Origin: Acidobacteriota bacterium
Lineage (GTDB): Bacteria > Acidobacteriota > Terriglobia > Acidiferrales > UBA7541
Length of the DNA: 64,000 bases
Reading direction: 5' to 3'
Assembly: GCA_013289665.1 (NCBI GenBank)
Contig: JABCZN010000001.1
Location: forward strand, 620,001 to 684,000
The notes under the pieces are model-generated. The model was not told the origin of the DNA, did no database searches, and was given only the letters and a program-made list of their open reading frames with translations. A program made the translations under genes and the position numbers. This document shows, one piece after another, positions 35,865 through 46,312 of this stretch (position 1 is its first letter; every line of letters begins with the position of its first letter).

Positions 35865-37469
35865 TTGTCCGAAAAGAAGCAGATCCTAAAATCCGCCTCT
35901 ATCATTTCGCTGGTCACCTTCGCTAGCCGTATTCTCGGCTACGTCCGCGACCAGCGCATTACCCTTCTCCTTGGAACCACCCTCAGCGCCGACTCCTTCG
36001 TCCTTGCCTATCGTATCCCCAATCTTTTCAGGCGCTTAATAGGCGATGGGACCTTCTCTGCCACCTTCATTCCGGTCTTCACCACATACATGCGCGATCG
36101 CACCACCGACGAACTCTGGCAGTTTGCCAATCGCTTTTTCTGGACTGTTGCGCTCGTTCTGGCTGTCGTCGTCCTCTTTGGGGTCATCTTTTCTCCGCAC
36201 GTCATCCACACCTTCACCTCCCCTCAAGACAAAGTGGAAGGCTGGGACGAGGCCATCGCCCTCAATCGGATTATCTTCCCGTATCTCTTTTTCCTGGGCC
36301 TGGCCGCCATCGGCATCGGCATTTTGAACTCATTCCACTACTTCGCTCTCCCCTCGGCCACTAGCGTCCTTCTGAACGTCGTCATCATCATCTTTTCCAC
36401 CGCTGCCGTCTGGCCCTATTTTCGAACCCCTGCCACCTCCCTCGCCGTAGGTGTCCTTGTTGGCGGCGCATTGCAGTTTCTGATGCTGGTTCCGCAGCTG
36501 GTGCGCCGTGGCATGCGCTTCGATTTTGGCCTCTCCTTTACGCATCCCGGGATCCGTGACGTTGCTCGGGTACTGTTTCCACGCTTCTTCGGCCTGGGCA
36601 TCTCGCAAATCAATTTCTTTGTGGACACCTATTTCGCAAACTCCGTCCTCATGCCGCGCGGGTCGCTTACCGCTCTCTACGTGGCCGACCGCGTGATGGA
36701 GTTGATGCTCGGCGGCTACGCCATCGCTGTCGCCACCGCGATTCTGCCGATCATGTCGCATCAGGCTGCGGCCAACAATTACGAAGGACTTAAGAAAACG
36801 CTTACCTTTGCGGTGCGTATCGTCGCCTACATCACCGTTCCCGCTGCTATCGGCTTGATGACGCTGCGCGAGCCGATTATCCGCATGCTCTTCCAGCACG
36901 GGCAGTTCGTCGCCGAATCCACGCGTCTGACCGCGCGTCCGCTGCTCTACTACGCCATCGGTCTTCCCGCTCTCGCGTGTGTGAAGCTGATTGTTCCGGC
37001 CTTCTACTCCGCGAATGACACCAAGACGCCGGTCATCGTCGCCCTCATCTCCTTCTTCCTCAACATTTTTCTCAACATCGTGTTCCTGCAATTCTTTTTC
37101 AAACGCTTTCAGAATGGCGGCCCGGCCCTAGCCACCGCCCTCGCCACGCTGTTCGACTTCCTCATCTTGTTCGCGGTCTTCCGCCTCCGCTACGGCCCGC
37201 TCGGCAGCCTCGCGATTCTCCGCTCCATCGGCAAAATTTCCGTCTGCAGCCTCATTATGGGTGCTGGCTGCCTGGTGGCCAATCACTATGCAAACTACAC
37301 CCTCAACTCTGCCTTTTTCATCCAACTCGTGGTATTTATCGCCATGATCCTTGGCGCCACCCTGGTCTATATCGGCCTGACGTGGCTTTTCAAATGCCCC
37401 GAAATTGAGGAAGTCTACGGCATCGCCATGCGACGTCCCGGCGCTGCAGAAGGATTGGCAGGTTCCTGA
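35865..37469 (+). CDS. murJ: Lipid II flippase MurJ
   Basis: MurJ flips the peptidoglycan precursor lipid II across the inner membrane. The 534-residue protein begins at TTG 35865 (MSEKKQILKSASIIS) with AGAGGG just upstream. It is hydrophobic throughout, with about 14 segments. Signatures are ASRILGYVRDQRI near the N-terminus, RIPNLFRRLIGDGTFSATFIPVF, and LPALACVKLIVPAFYSANDTKTPV. It overlaps xerD by one base (TGATG). Confidence 0.94.
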   Translation: MSEKKQILKSASIISLVTFASRILGYVRDQRITLLLGTTLSADSFVLAYRIPNLFRRLIGDGTFSATFIPVFTTYMRDRTTDELWQFANRFFWTVALVLAVVVLFGVIFSPHVIHTFTSPQDKVEGWDEAIALNRIIFPYLFFLGLAAIGIGILNSFHYFALPSATSVLLNVVIIIFSTAAVWPYFRTPATSLAVGVLVGGALQFLMLVPQLVRRGMRFDFGLSFTHPGIRDVARVLFPRFFGLGISQINFFVDTYFANSVLMPRGSLTALYVADRVMELMLGGYAIAVATAILPIMSHQAAANNYEGLKKTLTFAVRIVAYITVPAAIGLMTLREPIIRMLFQHGQFVAESTRLTARPLLYYAIGLPALACVKLIVPAFYSANDTKTPVIVALISFFLNIFLNIVFLQFFFKRFQNGGPALATALATLFDFLILFAVFRLRYGPLGSLAILRSIGKISVCSLIMGAGCLVANHYANYTLNSAFFIQLVVFIAMILGATLVYIGLTWLFKCPEIEEVYGIAMRRPGAAEGLAGS

Positions 37470-38368
37470 TGGAAATCTCCAACACCATCGCGTCGTTTCT
37501 CACGCATGTCCGCGTGGAAAAGGGATTGTCCGCAAACACGGTTTCGGCTTATCGCCGCGATCTGGTCAAGTTCGAAAGCTACGCAAGAAAGAAAAAGCTG
37601 AACCTCGAAAGCGTTACCCGCGACGACCTGGTGGACTTCCTCTCCAGCCTCTTTAGGCAGAAGCTCGAAAGCCGCACCGTCGCGCGCCATCTTGTCACGC
37701 TGCGCAATTTTTTCCGTTTCGCCCGGACACAGGACCTCATTAGCGTCGATCCCTCGCTCAATCTCGAATCGCCCAAGATTCGCCGCTCGCTCCCTGGCTA
37801 CCTTCGCCTCGAAGAGATCGAGCGGCTCCTCGCGCAGCCGGACGACAAGACTCCCATCGGCCTCCGCGACCGCGCCATGCTCGACGTTCTCTACTCCACC
37901 GGACTGCGCGTCTCCGAACTCATCAGCCTCCGGGTGATGGATCTCGACCGGGCCGTCGGCTGCGTCCGCTGCATCGGCAAGGGCGACAAAGAACGTATCG
38001 TTCCCATTGGCAAGAAAGCCCTCGCCCTCGTCGATCGCTATCTTCGCGACGCCCGACCGAAGCTCGTCCCGGCAGGGAAGCAGGTTAACTCGGCAACCCT
38101 GTTCATCAATCGCCGCGGCAGCACGCTGAGCCGGGTGGGCGTCTGGAAAATCCTCGCTGCCTATGGTCGGCGCGCCGGCCTGCGCATCCCCTTGGCGCCG
38201 CACATGCTGCGGCACAGTTTTGCCACGCACCTGCTCGAAGGCGGAGCGGACCTGCGCTCCGTCCAGCTGATGCTGGGGCATTCCGACATCTCCACGACGC
38301 AAATCTACACCCACGTCGTGGAAGAACGCCTGAAGCAGATTTATAAAGCGCATCACCCCCGCGCCTAG
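37469..38368 (+). CDS. xerD: Site-specific tyrosine recombinase XerD
   Basis: XerD with XerC resolves chromosome dimers at dif. The 299-residue length is typical. The catalytic residues are all present: Arg147 (TGLRVSEL), Lys171 (GKGDKER), His245 and Arg248 (HMLRHSFATHLL), His271 (LGHSDIS) and the Tyr280 nucleophile (TTQIYTHV). The N-terminal SAM-like core-binding domain covers about residues 1-100. XerD rather than XerC is favoured by similarity pattern only. It is coupled to murJ. No mobile-element context was seen, so it is a housekeeping recombinase. Confidence 0.9.
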   Translation: MEISNTIASFLTHVRVEKGLSANTVSAYRRDLVKFESYARKKKLNLESVTRDDLVDFLSSLFRQKLESRTVARHLVTLRNFFRFARTQDLISVDPSLNLESPKIRRSLPGYLRLEEIERLLAQPDDKTPIGLRDRAMLDVLYSTGLRVSELISLRVMDLDRAVGCVRCIGKGDKERIVPIGKKALALVDRYLRDARPKLVPAGKQVNSATLFINRRGSTLSRVGVWKILAAYGRRAGLRIPLAPHMLRHSFATHLLEGGADLRSVQLMLGHSDISTTQIYTHVVEERLKQIYKAHHPRA

Positions 38369-38440
38369 CGCGCGGGAATGGACTCATCGCGGGTATGGCA
38401 TTCGCTCTGTGAATGCCAACTTTGAAGCGGAAGGAACGCA

Positions 38441-39889
38441 ATGCCTGATTACATGTTTTTGTTGGAAAGCCGGCTCTCGCCGGAACAACGCGCGGCCATG
38501 TTGCGCGTGCAGGAGCTTGCCTCCGTGCTGGGATTTAACGTCTACCTGACCGGCGGCACCGTGCGCGACCTGATCACCGGCGCAAACCTGCGCGATCTGG
38601 ATTTTACCGTCGAAGGGAATCCCTCCAAGATGGCGCGCGAACTCGAAAAGGGCGGCGCGAAAGTTCTCTCCGAGGACGAAAAATTCCGGAATGTTGAACT
38701 CTTGTTTGCCGGCGACGTCGAAGGCAGCATTTCCGCCGCGCGCGATGAACACTACGTACGCCCCGGCACCCGCCCCGAGCTGCGCTGGTCCACGATCATG
38801 GAAGACCTGCGCCGCCGCGATTTTTCCCTGAACGCCATCGCCATTTCGCTCAATCCTGCGTCTCGCGGTTTGCTGCTCGATCCTACCAACGGCCTCTCTG
38901 ACATCGAGCACGGCGAAGTCCGTGCGCTTTCCATCCACAGCTTCACGAATCAGCCTGTACGGCTTCTCCGCGCGCTCCGCCTGGCGGCTCGGATGGGCTT
39001 CAAACTCGAATCGCGCACCCAGGAGTGGTTCAATCTCGCCATCGAGCGCGAACTGCAGCTCACCATTACTCCCGAAGATGCAGGCGAAGAAGTGCGCAGC
39101 CTCAGCCGCGAAGAGCGCCCGCAGTTGATTCTGAAGGAATGGGAAGAGAGCGATCTGCTCGAGCGCGTTCATCCGATTCTGGCCAAGAAGCATCCCGGGT
39201 ACGACGCGATTAACCGCCTCATCAAAGTGCGTGACGATCTCTACATGGCCGGATTCCGTCCGCGGCTTGCCACGCCCATGCTGCTGGCCATCCTCAGCCG
39301 CCTGAAGGATCGCGAACTCAGCCACACCCTCTCCAAACTCGGCTACCGCTCGGCCGAGATCGAAGCCATCGAAAAGTTTCCAGAGAAGGCGCTGGACATC
39401 CAGAAAGACCTCGCGGGAAAGAAAACCAAAACGCCCATCGAGGCCTACCGCTACACCGAAAAGATTCCGATGGAATATGTCGCCTATCTTCTCGCGGAAT
39501 CCAGCAATTCCGTCGCGCTGTCAAAGTTGAAAGCGTTCCTCCACAAGTGGCGCCCGGTCCGCCAGGCCCTGCCGATCGTGGCCACTGAACTCGAAGCACT
39601 CGGCATGCCGCGGGGCCCAAAATTCGATCAGATCGTGCAGGACGTTTTTGCTATTCAGTTGAACGGACGCGCCAAAACTCCCGAAGAGCGCGTGAAAATC
39701 CTGCGCAAGCTTTCCGGCATCAAGGAACCGCCCAAGAAGAAGGAAAAAGAAAAGAAGCCCGCCAAGGCCGAAAAGCACATCGAAACGCCGGCCGAAAAGA
39801 AAGCCGCCGCCGCAGAAAAGCACGCCGTTCACGAACGGCACAAAGCCGGCATGAAAGCCGCCGCCGCCAAACACAAGTCCAAGAAATAA
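38441..39889 (+). CDS. CCA-adding/poly(A) polymerase-type tRNA nucleotidyltransferase
   Basis: This 482-residue class II nucleotidyltransferase has YLTGGTVRDLITG and LRDLDFTVEG (Asp-X-Asp metal site), then RRRDFSLNAIAISLNP and LLDPTNGLSDI. NQPVRLLRALRLAARMGFKLE is the ATP/CTP-discriminating helix region. Beyond the core it ends in a Lys/Ala-rich tail (about residues 427-482). It probably adds or repairs tRNA CCA ends; a split A-adding or poly(A) role cannot be excluded. A perfect hairpin follows the stop. Confidence 0.85.
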   Translation: MPDYMFLLESRLSPEQRAAMLRVQELASVLGFNVYLTGGTVRDLITGANLRDLDFTVEGNPSKMARELEKGGAKVLSEDEKFRNVELLFAGDVEGSISAARDEHYVRPGTRPELRWSTIMEDLRRRDFSLNAIAISLNPASRGLLLDPTNGLSDIEHGEVRALSIHSFTNQPVRLLRALRLAARMGFKLESRTQEWFNLAIERELQLTITPEDAGEEVRSLSREERPQLILKEWEESDLLERVHPILAKKHPGYDAINRLIKVRDDLYMAGFRPRLATPMLLAILSRLKDRELSHTLSKLGYRSAEIEAIEKFPEKALDIQKDLAGKKTKTPIEAYRYTEKIPMEYVAYLLAESSNSVALSKLKAFLHKWRPVRQALPIVATELEALGMPRGPKFDQIVQDVFAIQLNGRAKTPEERVKILRKLSGIKEPPKKKEKEKKPAKAEKHIETPAEKKAAAAEKHAVHERHKAGMKAAAAKHKSKK

Positions 39890-39890
39890 G

Positions 39891-39922
39891 TGTACTGGCC
39901 GGTCTTAGGGCCGGCCAGTACA
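39891..39922. repeat. Perfect 12-bp palindromic hairpin
   Basis: TGTACTGGCCGG and CCGGCCAGTACA flank the 8-nt loop TCTTAGGG, beginning two bases after the cca-type stop. No T run follows, so it could be a 3'-end stabiliser or a member of the palindrome families rather than a strict terminator. Confidence 0.6.
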
Positions 39923-40010
39923 TCGTCCCACCGTGGCGGCGCCCCGCCCCCTGTGCAAATCTCACAATCCCGTTCGCATTTCTCATCCCCGCGTTTTACA
40001 ATCAACTTCC

Positions 40011-43000
40011 ATGGGCAATCCGCAGTTTGTTCATCTCCACGTTCATACCGATTTCAGCCTTCTCGACGGCGCATGCGAAACCTCCGAACTTCTCGACGAG
40101 GCCTCGCGCCAGAAGATGCCCGCCGTGGCGATCACCGACCACGGCAATCTTTTCGCCGCCGCCAATTTTTTCTATGAAGCGAGCAAGCGCGACGTCAAGC
40201 CCATCATCGGTTGCGAAGTCTACGTCGCTAAAGGCAGCCGCCACGACCGCGGTGAGAAATCCGCACCGGTAACCAACGGCGATCGCGGCGAAATGGAGCC
40301 CGGCGCCCGCGGCAGCAATCACCTTGTTCTCCTTTGCGAAAATCTTGAGGGCTATCACAATCTCATCAAGCTGGTCTCCGCCGGTTTCCTCGAAGGCTTC
40401 TATTACAAACCGCGCATTGATCTCGATCTTCTTTCGAAGCACAACAAGGGCCTTATTGCCCTCTCCGCCTGCCTCCGCGGCCCGGTCACCGAGCCGGTTG
40501 TGGATGAGAAATTCGATCTTGCGCGAGAGAATGCTTATCGTCTCCAGGACATTTTCGGAAAAGGTAATTTCTTTCTAGAAATTCAAGACCAGGGGCTGGA
40601 AGTCGAGCAGCGTGTAAACAAAGATCTGGTCCGCCTCTCCAAAGAAACCGGCATCCCGCTCGTTGCCACCAACGATTGCCACTATCTGCATCACAGCGAC
40701 GCCCATGCGCAGGAAGTCCTGCTCTGCATTCAGACCGGCAAGACCATGAGCGATACCAATCGCATGAAGTTCGCCACCGACCAGTTTTATTTCAAGACCG
40801 CCGAGGAAATGGCCAAGGTCTTCCGCGAACTGCCCGAGGCGCTCAGCCGCACCGTGGGTATCGCCGCGCGCTGTAACGTCAAAATCGAACGTATCCCCAA
40901 TGCGCTGCCCGAATTCAAAGTTCCCGAGGGCCACACCCCCGGCAGTTATTTCGAAAAAGTCGCCCGCGAAGGCTTTGCCCAGCGCCTGCCGTTCCTTGAG
41001 CGCCTCTCGCAGCAGGGCGTCCTTCATCATCCACTGGTCGAATACGAGCGCCGTCTTTCGTCAGAAATCGAAATGATCAAGAAGATGCACTACGAGGGCT
41101 ACTTCCTGATCGTTTGGGATTTCATCCATTACGCAAGGGCGCAGGAAGTTCCCGTCGGCCCCGGCCGTGGCTCCGCCGCGGGCAGCCTGGTCAGCTATGC
41201 GCTACGCATCACCGACGTGGACCCGCTCCAATACAATCTGCTCTTCGAACGCTTCTTGAATCCCGAGCGCGTTTCCATGCCCGATATTGATATCGACTTT
41301 TGCATGCGGCGCCGCGGCGAACTGATCGACTACGTCACGCGCAAGTACGGCCGCGAAAACGTTTCGCAGATCATTACCTTCGGCACGATGGCCGCCAAAG
41401 CCGCGGTGAAAGACGTCGGCCGGGCCATGGATATTCCCTATGGCGAAGTCGACCGCCTCGCCAAAATGATTCCCGCCACGCTCGGCATCGAACTCGAAAA
41501 CGCGCTGGAAGAAGCGCCGCAGCTAAAATCCGCCGTGGACAGCGACGAAAAGCTGAAAGACCTGATGGCCGTCGCGCTGCGCCTTGAAGGCCTCGCGCGC
41601 CACGCCTCCACTCACGCCGCCGGCGTCGTCATCTCGCCGCAGCCGCTCACCGAGCTGGTCCCCGTTTATAAGACCAACCGCGACGAAATCACCACGCAGT
41701 ACGATATGAACGCGCTCGAGCGCATCGGCCTGCTTAAAATGGATTTCCTCGGCCTAACTACGCTCACCGTTCTCCACGACGCAGTCAAAATGGTTGAGCA
41801 AAATCGCGGCGTCAGGGTGGACATCGACAATCTCACCCTCGATGACCAAGCCACCTACAAACTGTTCGCTCGCGGTGAAACTACGGCCATCTTTCAGTTT
41901 GAATCCCACGGAATGCGCGATATTCTTCGCCGCTACCAGCCCACTCGCATCGAGGACCTCACCGCGCTCAACGCGCTCTATCGCCCCGGCCCCATTCAGG
42001 GCGGAATGATAGACGACTTCATCAACCGCAAGCACGGCAAAACCAAAGTCGCCTACGAACTCCCGCAGCTGAAGGAAATTCTCGAGGAAACTTACGGCGT
42101 CATTCTCTATCAGGAACAGGTGATGCAGATCGCCAACCTCCTGGCGAGTTTTTCTCTCGGCGAAGCCGACCTGCTCCGCCGCGCCATGGGCAAGAAGAAA
42201 AAAGAGGAAATGGCCGCGCAGCGCGCCAAATTCCTTGCCGGCTGCGAGAAGAACAAAATTCCCGAAAAGAAAGCCGTGCGAATCTTCGATTTGATGGAAG
42301 AGTTCGCCGGCTACGGCTTCAACAAGTCGCACTCCTGCGCCTATGCACTGCTTGCATACCAGACCGCCTACCTGAAAACGCACTACCCGATCGAATTCAT
42401 GGCCGCGCTGCTCACCTCCGAAACCGGCAACGCCGAGAAGCAGGTGAAGTACATCAACGAAGCCCGCGGCATGGGCATTTCCATTCTTCCGCCCGACGTC
42501 AACGAAAGCGATCTCTACTTCACGCCCGTCGGCGACTCCATCCGCTTCGGCTTCGCCGCGATCAAAAACGTCGGGGAAAACACCGCCAAGGCCATCCGCG
42601 AATCGCGCCTGAGCCAGGGCGAGTTCAGATCGCTCTATGAATTTTGCGAGCGCATCGAATCGCGATTCCTGAACAAGCGCGTCTTTGAAAGCCTCATCAA
42701 ATCCGGCGCCTTGGACTCGCTCGGCCCGCGCGAGAGCATGCTCGCTTCCGTGGATGAAGCAATCAACGCCATCCAGCGTGCCGCGCGCGCCAGGGAATCC
42801 GGCCAGCACGGACTCTTCTTCGGCGGGGCCGCTGCCGAGCCTAAGATTCATTTCGAACTGCGCGATGCCGCTCCGTGGAGTGAAGAAGAGCGCCTGACCA
42901 GCGAATACGCCATGCTCGGCTTCTATGTTTCCGGCCACCCGCTCGAAAAATACGCCTCCCGTCTCAAGGATTTCGGCGCGCTCTCCCTCGACGAACTCGA

Positions 43001-43514
43001 AGGCCAGCGCAACGGCAAGGAAATCACCGTCGCCGCTCTCGTCGTCGGCACGCGGCCGATGCGCTCCAGAAAAGGCGCGCGTTGGGCCATCTTCACCATT
43101 CAGGATATGACCGGCGTGCAGGAACTCCTTGCGTTTCCCGAAAGCTTCGCGCGCCTCGAAAACATTCTGAAGCCCGGAGTGCCGCTGCTCCTGAAAGCCC
43201 GCGTGCAAATCGAGGAAGCCGGCACCCGCCTCTCCCTTCAGGAAGCCCGCCGCCTGGAAGACGTAGCCGAACGCACCGGCCCCAGCGAATTCCGCATGCG
43301 CCTCGCCATGAGCCTCCTCAATGATGAGACTTTGAACCAGCTGGAGAATTTATTTACAAGCACCCCGGGGCCAACTGCGATAGTGTTTGAACTGGTCTCC
43401 CCCGACGGCTCCATGGCATCCCTGCAATCACAGAAACGCATCCGCGTGAAGCCGGAGCTCGAGGAGGCCGTCCGCCGCATCTGCGGCCAGCAGGCGATTC
43501 AGAGGGTTGCGTAA
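40011..43514 (+). CDS. dnaE: DNA polymerase III alpha subunit
   Basis: DnaE is the replicative polymerase subunit. The 1167-residue protein starts at [20 protein letters not shown], the PHP domain; the extension to 39933 has no match. The polymerase motifs are [17 protein letters not shown] and the catalytic [12 protein letters not shown]. The tau-binding/HhH region contains [19 protein letters not shown], and an OB-fold ([13 protein letters not shown]) sits near the C-terminus. It overlaps accA by one base. Confidence 0.96.
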   Translation: MGNPQFVHLHVHTDFSLLDGACETSELLDEASRQKMPAVAITDHGNLFAAANFFYEASKRDVKPIIGCEVYVAKGSRHDRGEKSAPVTNGDRGEMEPGARGSNHLVLLCENLEGYHNLIKLVSAGFLEGFYYKPRIDLDLLSKHNKGLIALSACLRGPVTEPVVDEKFDLARENAYRLQDIFGKGNFFLEIQDQGLEVEQRVNKDLVRLSKETGIPLVATNDCHYLHHSDAHAQEVLLCIQTGKTMSDTNRMKFATDQFYFKTAEEMAKVFRELPEALSRTVGIAARCNVKIERIPNALPEFKVPEGHTPGSYFEKVAREGFAQRLPFLERLSQQGVLHHPLVEYERRLSSEIEMIKKMHYEGYFLIVWDFIHYARAQEVPVGPGRGSAAGSLVSYALRITDVDPLQYNLLFERFLNPERVSMPDIDIDFCMRRRGELIDYVTRKYGRENVSQIITFGTMAAKAAVKDVGRAMDIPYGEVDRLAKMIPATLGIELENALEEAPQLKSAVDSDEKLKDLMAVALRLEGLARHASTHAAGVVISPQPLTELVPVYKTNRDEITTQYDMNALERIGLLKMDFLGLTTLTVLHDAVKMVEQNRGVRVDIDNLTLDDQATYKLFARGETTAIFQFESHGMRDILRRYQPTRIEDLTALNALYRPGPIQGGMIDDFINRKHGKTKVAYELPQLKEILEETYGVILYQEQVMQIANLLASFSLGEADLLRRAMGKKKKEEMAAQRAKFLAGCEKNKIPEKKAVRIFDLMEEFAGYGFNKSHSCAYALLAYQTAYLKTHYPIEFMAALLTSETGNAEKQVKYINEARGMGISILPPDVNESDLYFTPVGDSIRFGFAAIKNVGENTAKAIRESRLSQGEFRSLYEFCERIESRFLNKRVFESLIKSGALDSLGPRESMLASVDEAINAIQRAARARESGQHGLFFGGAAAEPKIHFELRDAAPWSEEERLTSEYAMLGFYVSGHPLEKYASRLKDFGALSLDELEGQRNGKEITVAALVVGTRPMRSRKGARWAIFTIQDMTGVQELLAFPESFARLENILKPGVPLLLKARVQIEEAGTRLSLQEARRLEDVAERTGPSEFRMRLAMSLLNDETLNQLENLFTSTPGPTAIVFELVSPDGSMASLQSQKRIRVKPELEEAVRRICGQQAIQRVA

Positions 43515-44497
43515 TGTGCGCCGCGCAAAAGGATAAAAAGGGAACCACGACGCTCGAGCGCCAGCGCGAAATCGAGCGCCTCGAAAAAGACGTGGAGGAG
43601 CTCCGCCGCCTCGCCGCCTCCGACGAGAGCGAACTCGAAGTCGAGCGCCTCAAGAAAGAAGTGCTCGAACTTCGCCGTGAGTTTTACACTCACCTCGGTC
43701 CCTGGCAGCGCGCGCAAATTGCCCGCCATCCCCAGCGGCCTTACACTCTCGACTGGATCAGTCTGATGTTCACCGACTTTGTTGAACTCCACGGCGACCG
43801 CGGTTTTGGCGACGATAAGGCCCTCATCACCGGCCTGGCAAAGTTCCGCGGGCGCCCCGTCGCGGTGATCGGCCATCAAAAAGGGCGCGACACCAAGCAG
43901 CGCATCGACCGCAATTTCGGCCAGCCCAAGCCCGAGGGCTACCGCAAAGCACTGCGCATCATGGAACTCGCCGCGAAATTTGGCCGCCCGATTCTTACGC
44001 TGATTGACACGCCCGGTGCATACCCAGGCATCGATGCCGAGGAGCGTGGCCAGGGCGAAGCCATCGCTCGCAATCTGCGCGAAATGGCGCGCCTTCCAGT
44101 ACCTATCATCGTCACCGTCACCGGCGAAGGCGGCTCCGGCGGCGCGCTGGCCATCGCCGTCGGCGACCGCGTCAACATCCTCGAAAACGGCTTTTACTCG
44201 GTGATCTCGCCCGAAGGCTGTGCGTCCATCATCTGGCGCGATTCGACCAAGGCCGAAACCGCCGCCATCGCTATGAAGATCATGTCCACGGACCTAAAGG
44301 ATCTCGGCATCGTCGACGAGATCATCCCCGAGCCCGACGGCGGCGCCCACGGCGACTACGAAGCCGCCGCCAAGTTTTTTGGCGACACCCTCGAGCGCCA
44401 GCTCCTCGTCCTTTCGAATCAAGGCATCAAGGAACTCCTCGAAGCCCGCTACCAGAAATTCCGCCACATGTGCCAATTCTTCGCCCTGGGCGCCTGA
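43514..44497 (+). CDS. accA: Acetyl-CoA carboxylase carboxyltransferase subunit alpha
   Basis: AccA with AccD moves the carboxyl group from biotin to acetyl-CoA, the first step of fatty acid synthesis. The 327-residue protein has a charged N-terminal coiled coil (about residues 10-55). [66 protein letters not shown] and [17 protein letters not shown] follow. The end is slightly extended. It starts at the last base of the dnaE stop (TAATG). Confidence 0.95.
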   Translation: MCAAQKDKKGTTTLERQREIERLEKDVEELRRLAASDESELEVERLKKEVLELRREFYTHLGPWQRAQIARHPQRPYTLDWISLMFTDFVELHGDRGFGDDKALITGLAKFRGRPVAVIGHQKGRDTKQRIDRNFGQPKPEGYRKALRIMELAAKFGRPILTLIDTPGAYPGIDAEERGQGEAIARNLREMARLPVPIIVTVTGEGGSGGALAIAVGDRVNILENGFYSVISPEGCASIIWRDSTKAETAAIAMKIMSTDLKDLGIVDEIIPEPDGGAHGDYEAAAKFFGDTLERQLLVLSNQGIKELLEARYQKFRHMCQFFALGA

Positions 44498-44666
44498 AAA
44501 GAAAGCCTCAAGGATGTTGTGCCTGTTGGACAGAGGTTTACTTTGTGTCAACAGCGGCTGCTTTATCCCGTGTAAGAGAAAGAATTCTCAGGCAATATTT
44601 CAATACGGACTTTCCGATCCTTTGGCATCTTTTCAAAGACGACCTGCGGGTTTTGGAGGCAGATCA

Positions 44667-45581
44667 ATGACGTTTTCGAATTACAAAGTGGAGCGGATCG
44701 GATTCGGCTTGATATTGTGTATTGCTCTGCTGATGGCCTTTGAACCTCTCGTAAGAATGCATGACCCCAATGGCTCCCGCGTCAGTGACGCTTTTGACCT
44801 CCCCTCCGGGATAAGGCAACTACAGTCTGAACTTCGGATTGCCGCGCCCATCAAGTCTGCTCTCTATAGCGGGACCGCTGGCACTCCTTATCAGACAACT
44901 GCCGCAACACCAGGGCCCATGCCGGTGCCCTTCAGCATCCAAACAGCATCGATTGTTCCATGGTTCGTCTTCGCAGCCTTGGCCTTCACTTTCCTGGCGG
45001 TGCTGGATCTTCTTTTCCTTCAGAAGGGGGTTGCGCTGCTTAGCGTCGTGGGAGGCGTTTTTGCCGCGAGTGCCCTGGTGCACGTGCAAATACTGAGCTC
45101 TGACGTGCAGGCCTGGACGGATGCGATGATGAGCATAACCGAACTAAGCTCACCGAGTGATGCGGCGCTGGGCGCGCGGGTCCTGATGGCGAATTCGTTT
45201 CTGATAAGTCCCGGAACCGGATTGTACATGATGACCATATGCCTGCTTCTGGTGCCTCTCCTTTCCCTTACGCGCGCAATTCCACGGCTCCGCGATGTCA
45301 TTCGAAGTGATGCAAGAATCCGCACTTCACAGAAAATTCATATTCGCCCGATCAATTCGCAATATCCGGAGGAGACTTGCGCCAGTTTGGACTTATCACG
45401 AAGCGGTTTATATCTTGAGAGTCCCTCGAACCACTATTATGTGGGGATGGAAGTCTACTTGACCCGCAATGTTCCCGCGGGAGGCCCGCCAAACGATGAC
45501 GAACACGGCCATGTGGTGCGGGTGGAAAAGGGGAAAAACCCCGGCTGCCGGTTTGCGATCCACATTATTCCAAAGGTTTAG
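44667..45581 (+). CDS. Membrane protein with C-terminal PilZ-like domain
   Basis: This 304-residue protein starts at MTFSNYKVERIGFG after GGAGG. It has an N-terminal membrane segment (IGFGLILCIALLMAF) and a periplasmic region of about 80 residues. Further membrane segments (WFVFAALAFTFLAVLDLLFL, GVALLSVVGGVFAASALVHV, GLYMMTICLLLVPLLSL) precede a cytosolic PilZ-like domain at about residues 215-304 (RTSQKIHIRP, LDLSRSGLYLES, GHVVRVEKG, CRFAIHI). Domains of this type often bind c-di-GMP; the usual N-terminal RXXXR motif is not clearly seen, so binding is unsure. Confidence 0.7.
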   Translation: MTFSNYKVERIGFGLILCIALLMAFEPLVRMHDPNGSRVSDAFDLPSGIRQLQSELRIAAPIKSALYSGTAGTPYQTTAATPGPMPVPFSIQTASIVPWFVFAALAFTFLAVLDLLFLQKGVALLSVVGGVFAASALVHVQILSSDVQAWTDAMMSITELSSPSDAALGARVLMANSFLISPGTGLYMMTICLLLVPLLSLTRAIPRLRDVIRSDARIRTSQKIHIRPINSQYPEETCASLDLSRSGLYLESPSNHYYVGMEVYLTRNVPAGGPPNDDEHGHVVRVEKGKNPGCRFAIHIIPKV

Positions 45582-45823
45582 CAATCGACATCCAAAGCAG
45601 GCTGACCATTGGGGCCGGGGAGGGAAGGGCTATCTCTATTGACTTGTGCTCTTAAATCCTCTCTTCTCCTACTCTTCCCACCCCGTGCCGTTTTCGCTAC
45701 GCCAGCCGCATCGTTTCGTTGTCCCATCTCCTCCCCCGCTCTAATCTGATTAAGCACCGCACCACTACCAGCTCAGGGGACTCAGAGCCGCGTTGCAAGC
45801 TGTCAACAAAGGACAGAGCCATC

Positions 45824-46144
45824 ATGTCGGAACCATTCCGCCCGTATGAAAAATTGGTCGAGATCTCCATCTTCGGCAAGAAATTCCAGGTGCCGGAGCG
45901 CAACTCCTTGCTGCGCTGCTTTCAGTTCATCAGCCCGGAAACCATCCCCTACGGGCGTTTCTGCTGGAACCAGGATTGTCAGTATTGCCGTGTCACCTGC
46001 CAGCTTCCCGATGACGACGAGCCGCGCGAAATGCTCTCCTGCAAATTCATCGTCATGCCCGGCATGGAAATCACCGAAATGAGCCAGGAACTCAAGTGGT
46101 GCCTACGCTCCAAGCTCCCTTCCGACGCCGCAGTTTCCAAGTAG
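45824..46144 (+). CDS. [2Fe-2S] ferredoxin-like protein
   Basis: This 106-residue protein starts at MSEPFRPYEKLVEISIFGKK. The cysteines at 47, 52, 55 and 73 have the spacing CX4CX2C…C of a plant-type [2Fe-2S] ferredoxin (FCWNQDCQYC, then LSCKF). Extra Cys at 32, 59 and 93 may be incidental. It would carry electrons in the cytoplasm; no partner is nearby. An upstream extension to 45719 is not supported. Confidence 0.75.
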   Translation: MSEPFRPYEKLVEISIFGKKFQVPERNSLLRCFQFISPETIPYGRFCWNQDCQYCRVTCQLPDDDEPREMLSCKFIVMPGMEITEMSQELKWCLRSKLPSDAAVSK

Positions 46145-46162
46145 CTGCAACCGCTCACTTGC

Positions 46163-46181
46163 GGTTCTCATTATGAGAACC
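46163..46181. promoter_or_regulatory. Palindromic operator of the higBA remnant
   Basis: GGTTCTCATTATGAGAACC is a perfect 9-bp inverted repeat around one T. It contains a CATTATGA core that can serve as a -10 box, 10 nt before the HigB remnant. HigA-type antitoxins bind such palindromes to repress their own operon. Confidence 0.6.
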
Positions 46182-46190
46182 TGCTCCTCC

Positions 46191-46312
46191 GTGCACATCA
46201 TAAAGCGCGGTGCCTTGGAGGGGTACTGGCGAGAGTCAACTATCAGACGCAGCGAGCCTTTGACTTTCTTTTGACGCACGTGGACGATGACAAAGGGGCA
46301 TGGAAGCAATGA
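46191..46312 (+). pseudogene. higB: Truncated HigB-type RelE-fold toxin
   Basis: GTG 46191 opens a HigB-like N-terminus (VHIIKRGALEGYW). Without a usable link, the C-terminus of the family then appears in another frame from about 46223: VLARVNYQTQRAF, then LLTHVDDDKGAWKQ and TGA 46310-46312, overlapping the antitoxin ATG. About 50-55 residues of the usual 95-100 are missing between the two parts. HigB is a translation-dependent mRNase; this one cannot be active. Confidence 0.7.

Noticed and set aside
37469..38368. Tyrosine recombinase as sign of an integrated element
   Set aside because: It is a standard XerD coupled to murJ, with no attachment sites, phage genes or composition change nearby.
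44379..44666. N-terminal extension of the PilZ-like protein
   Set aside because: The extension overlaps accA and is low-complexity; a good Shine-Dalgarno marks ATG 44667.
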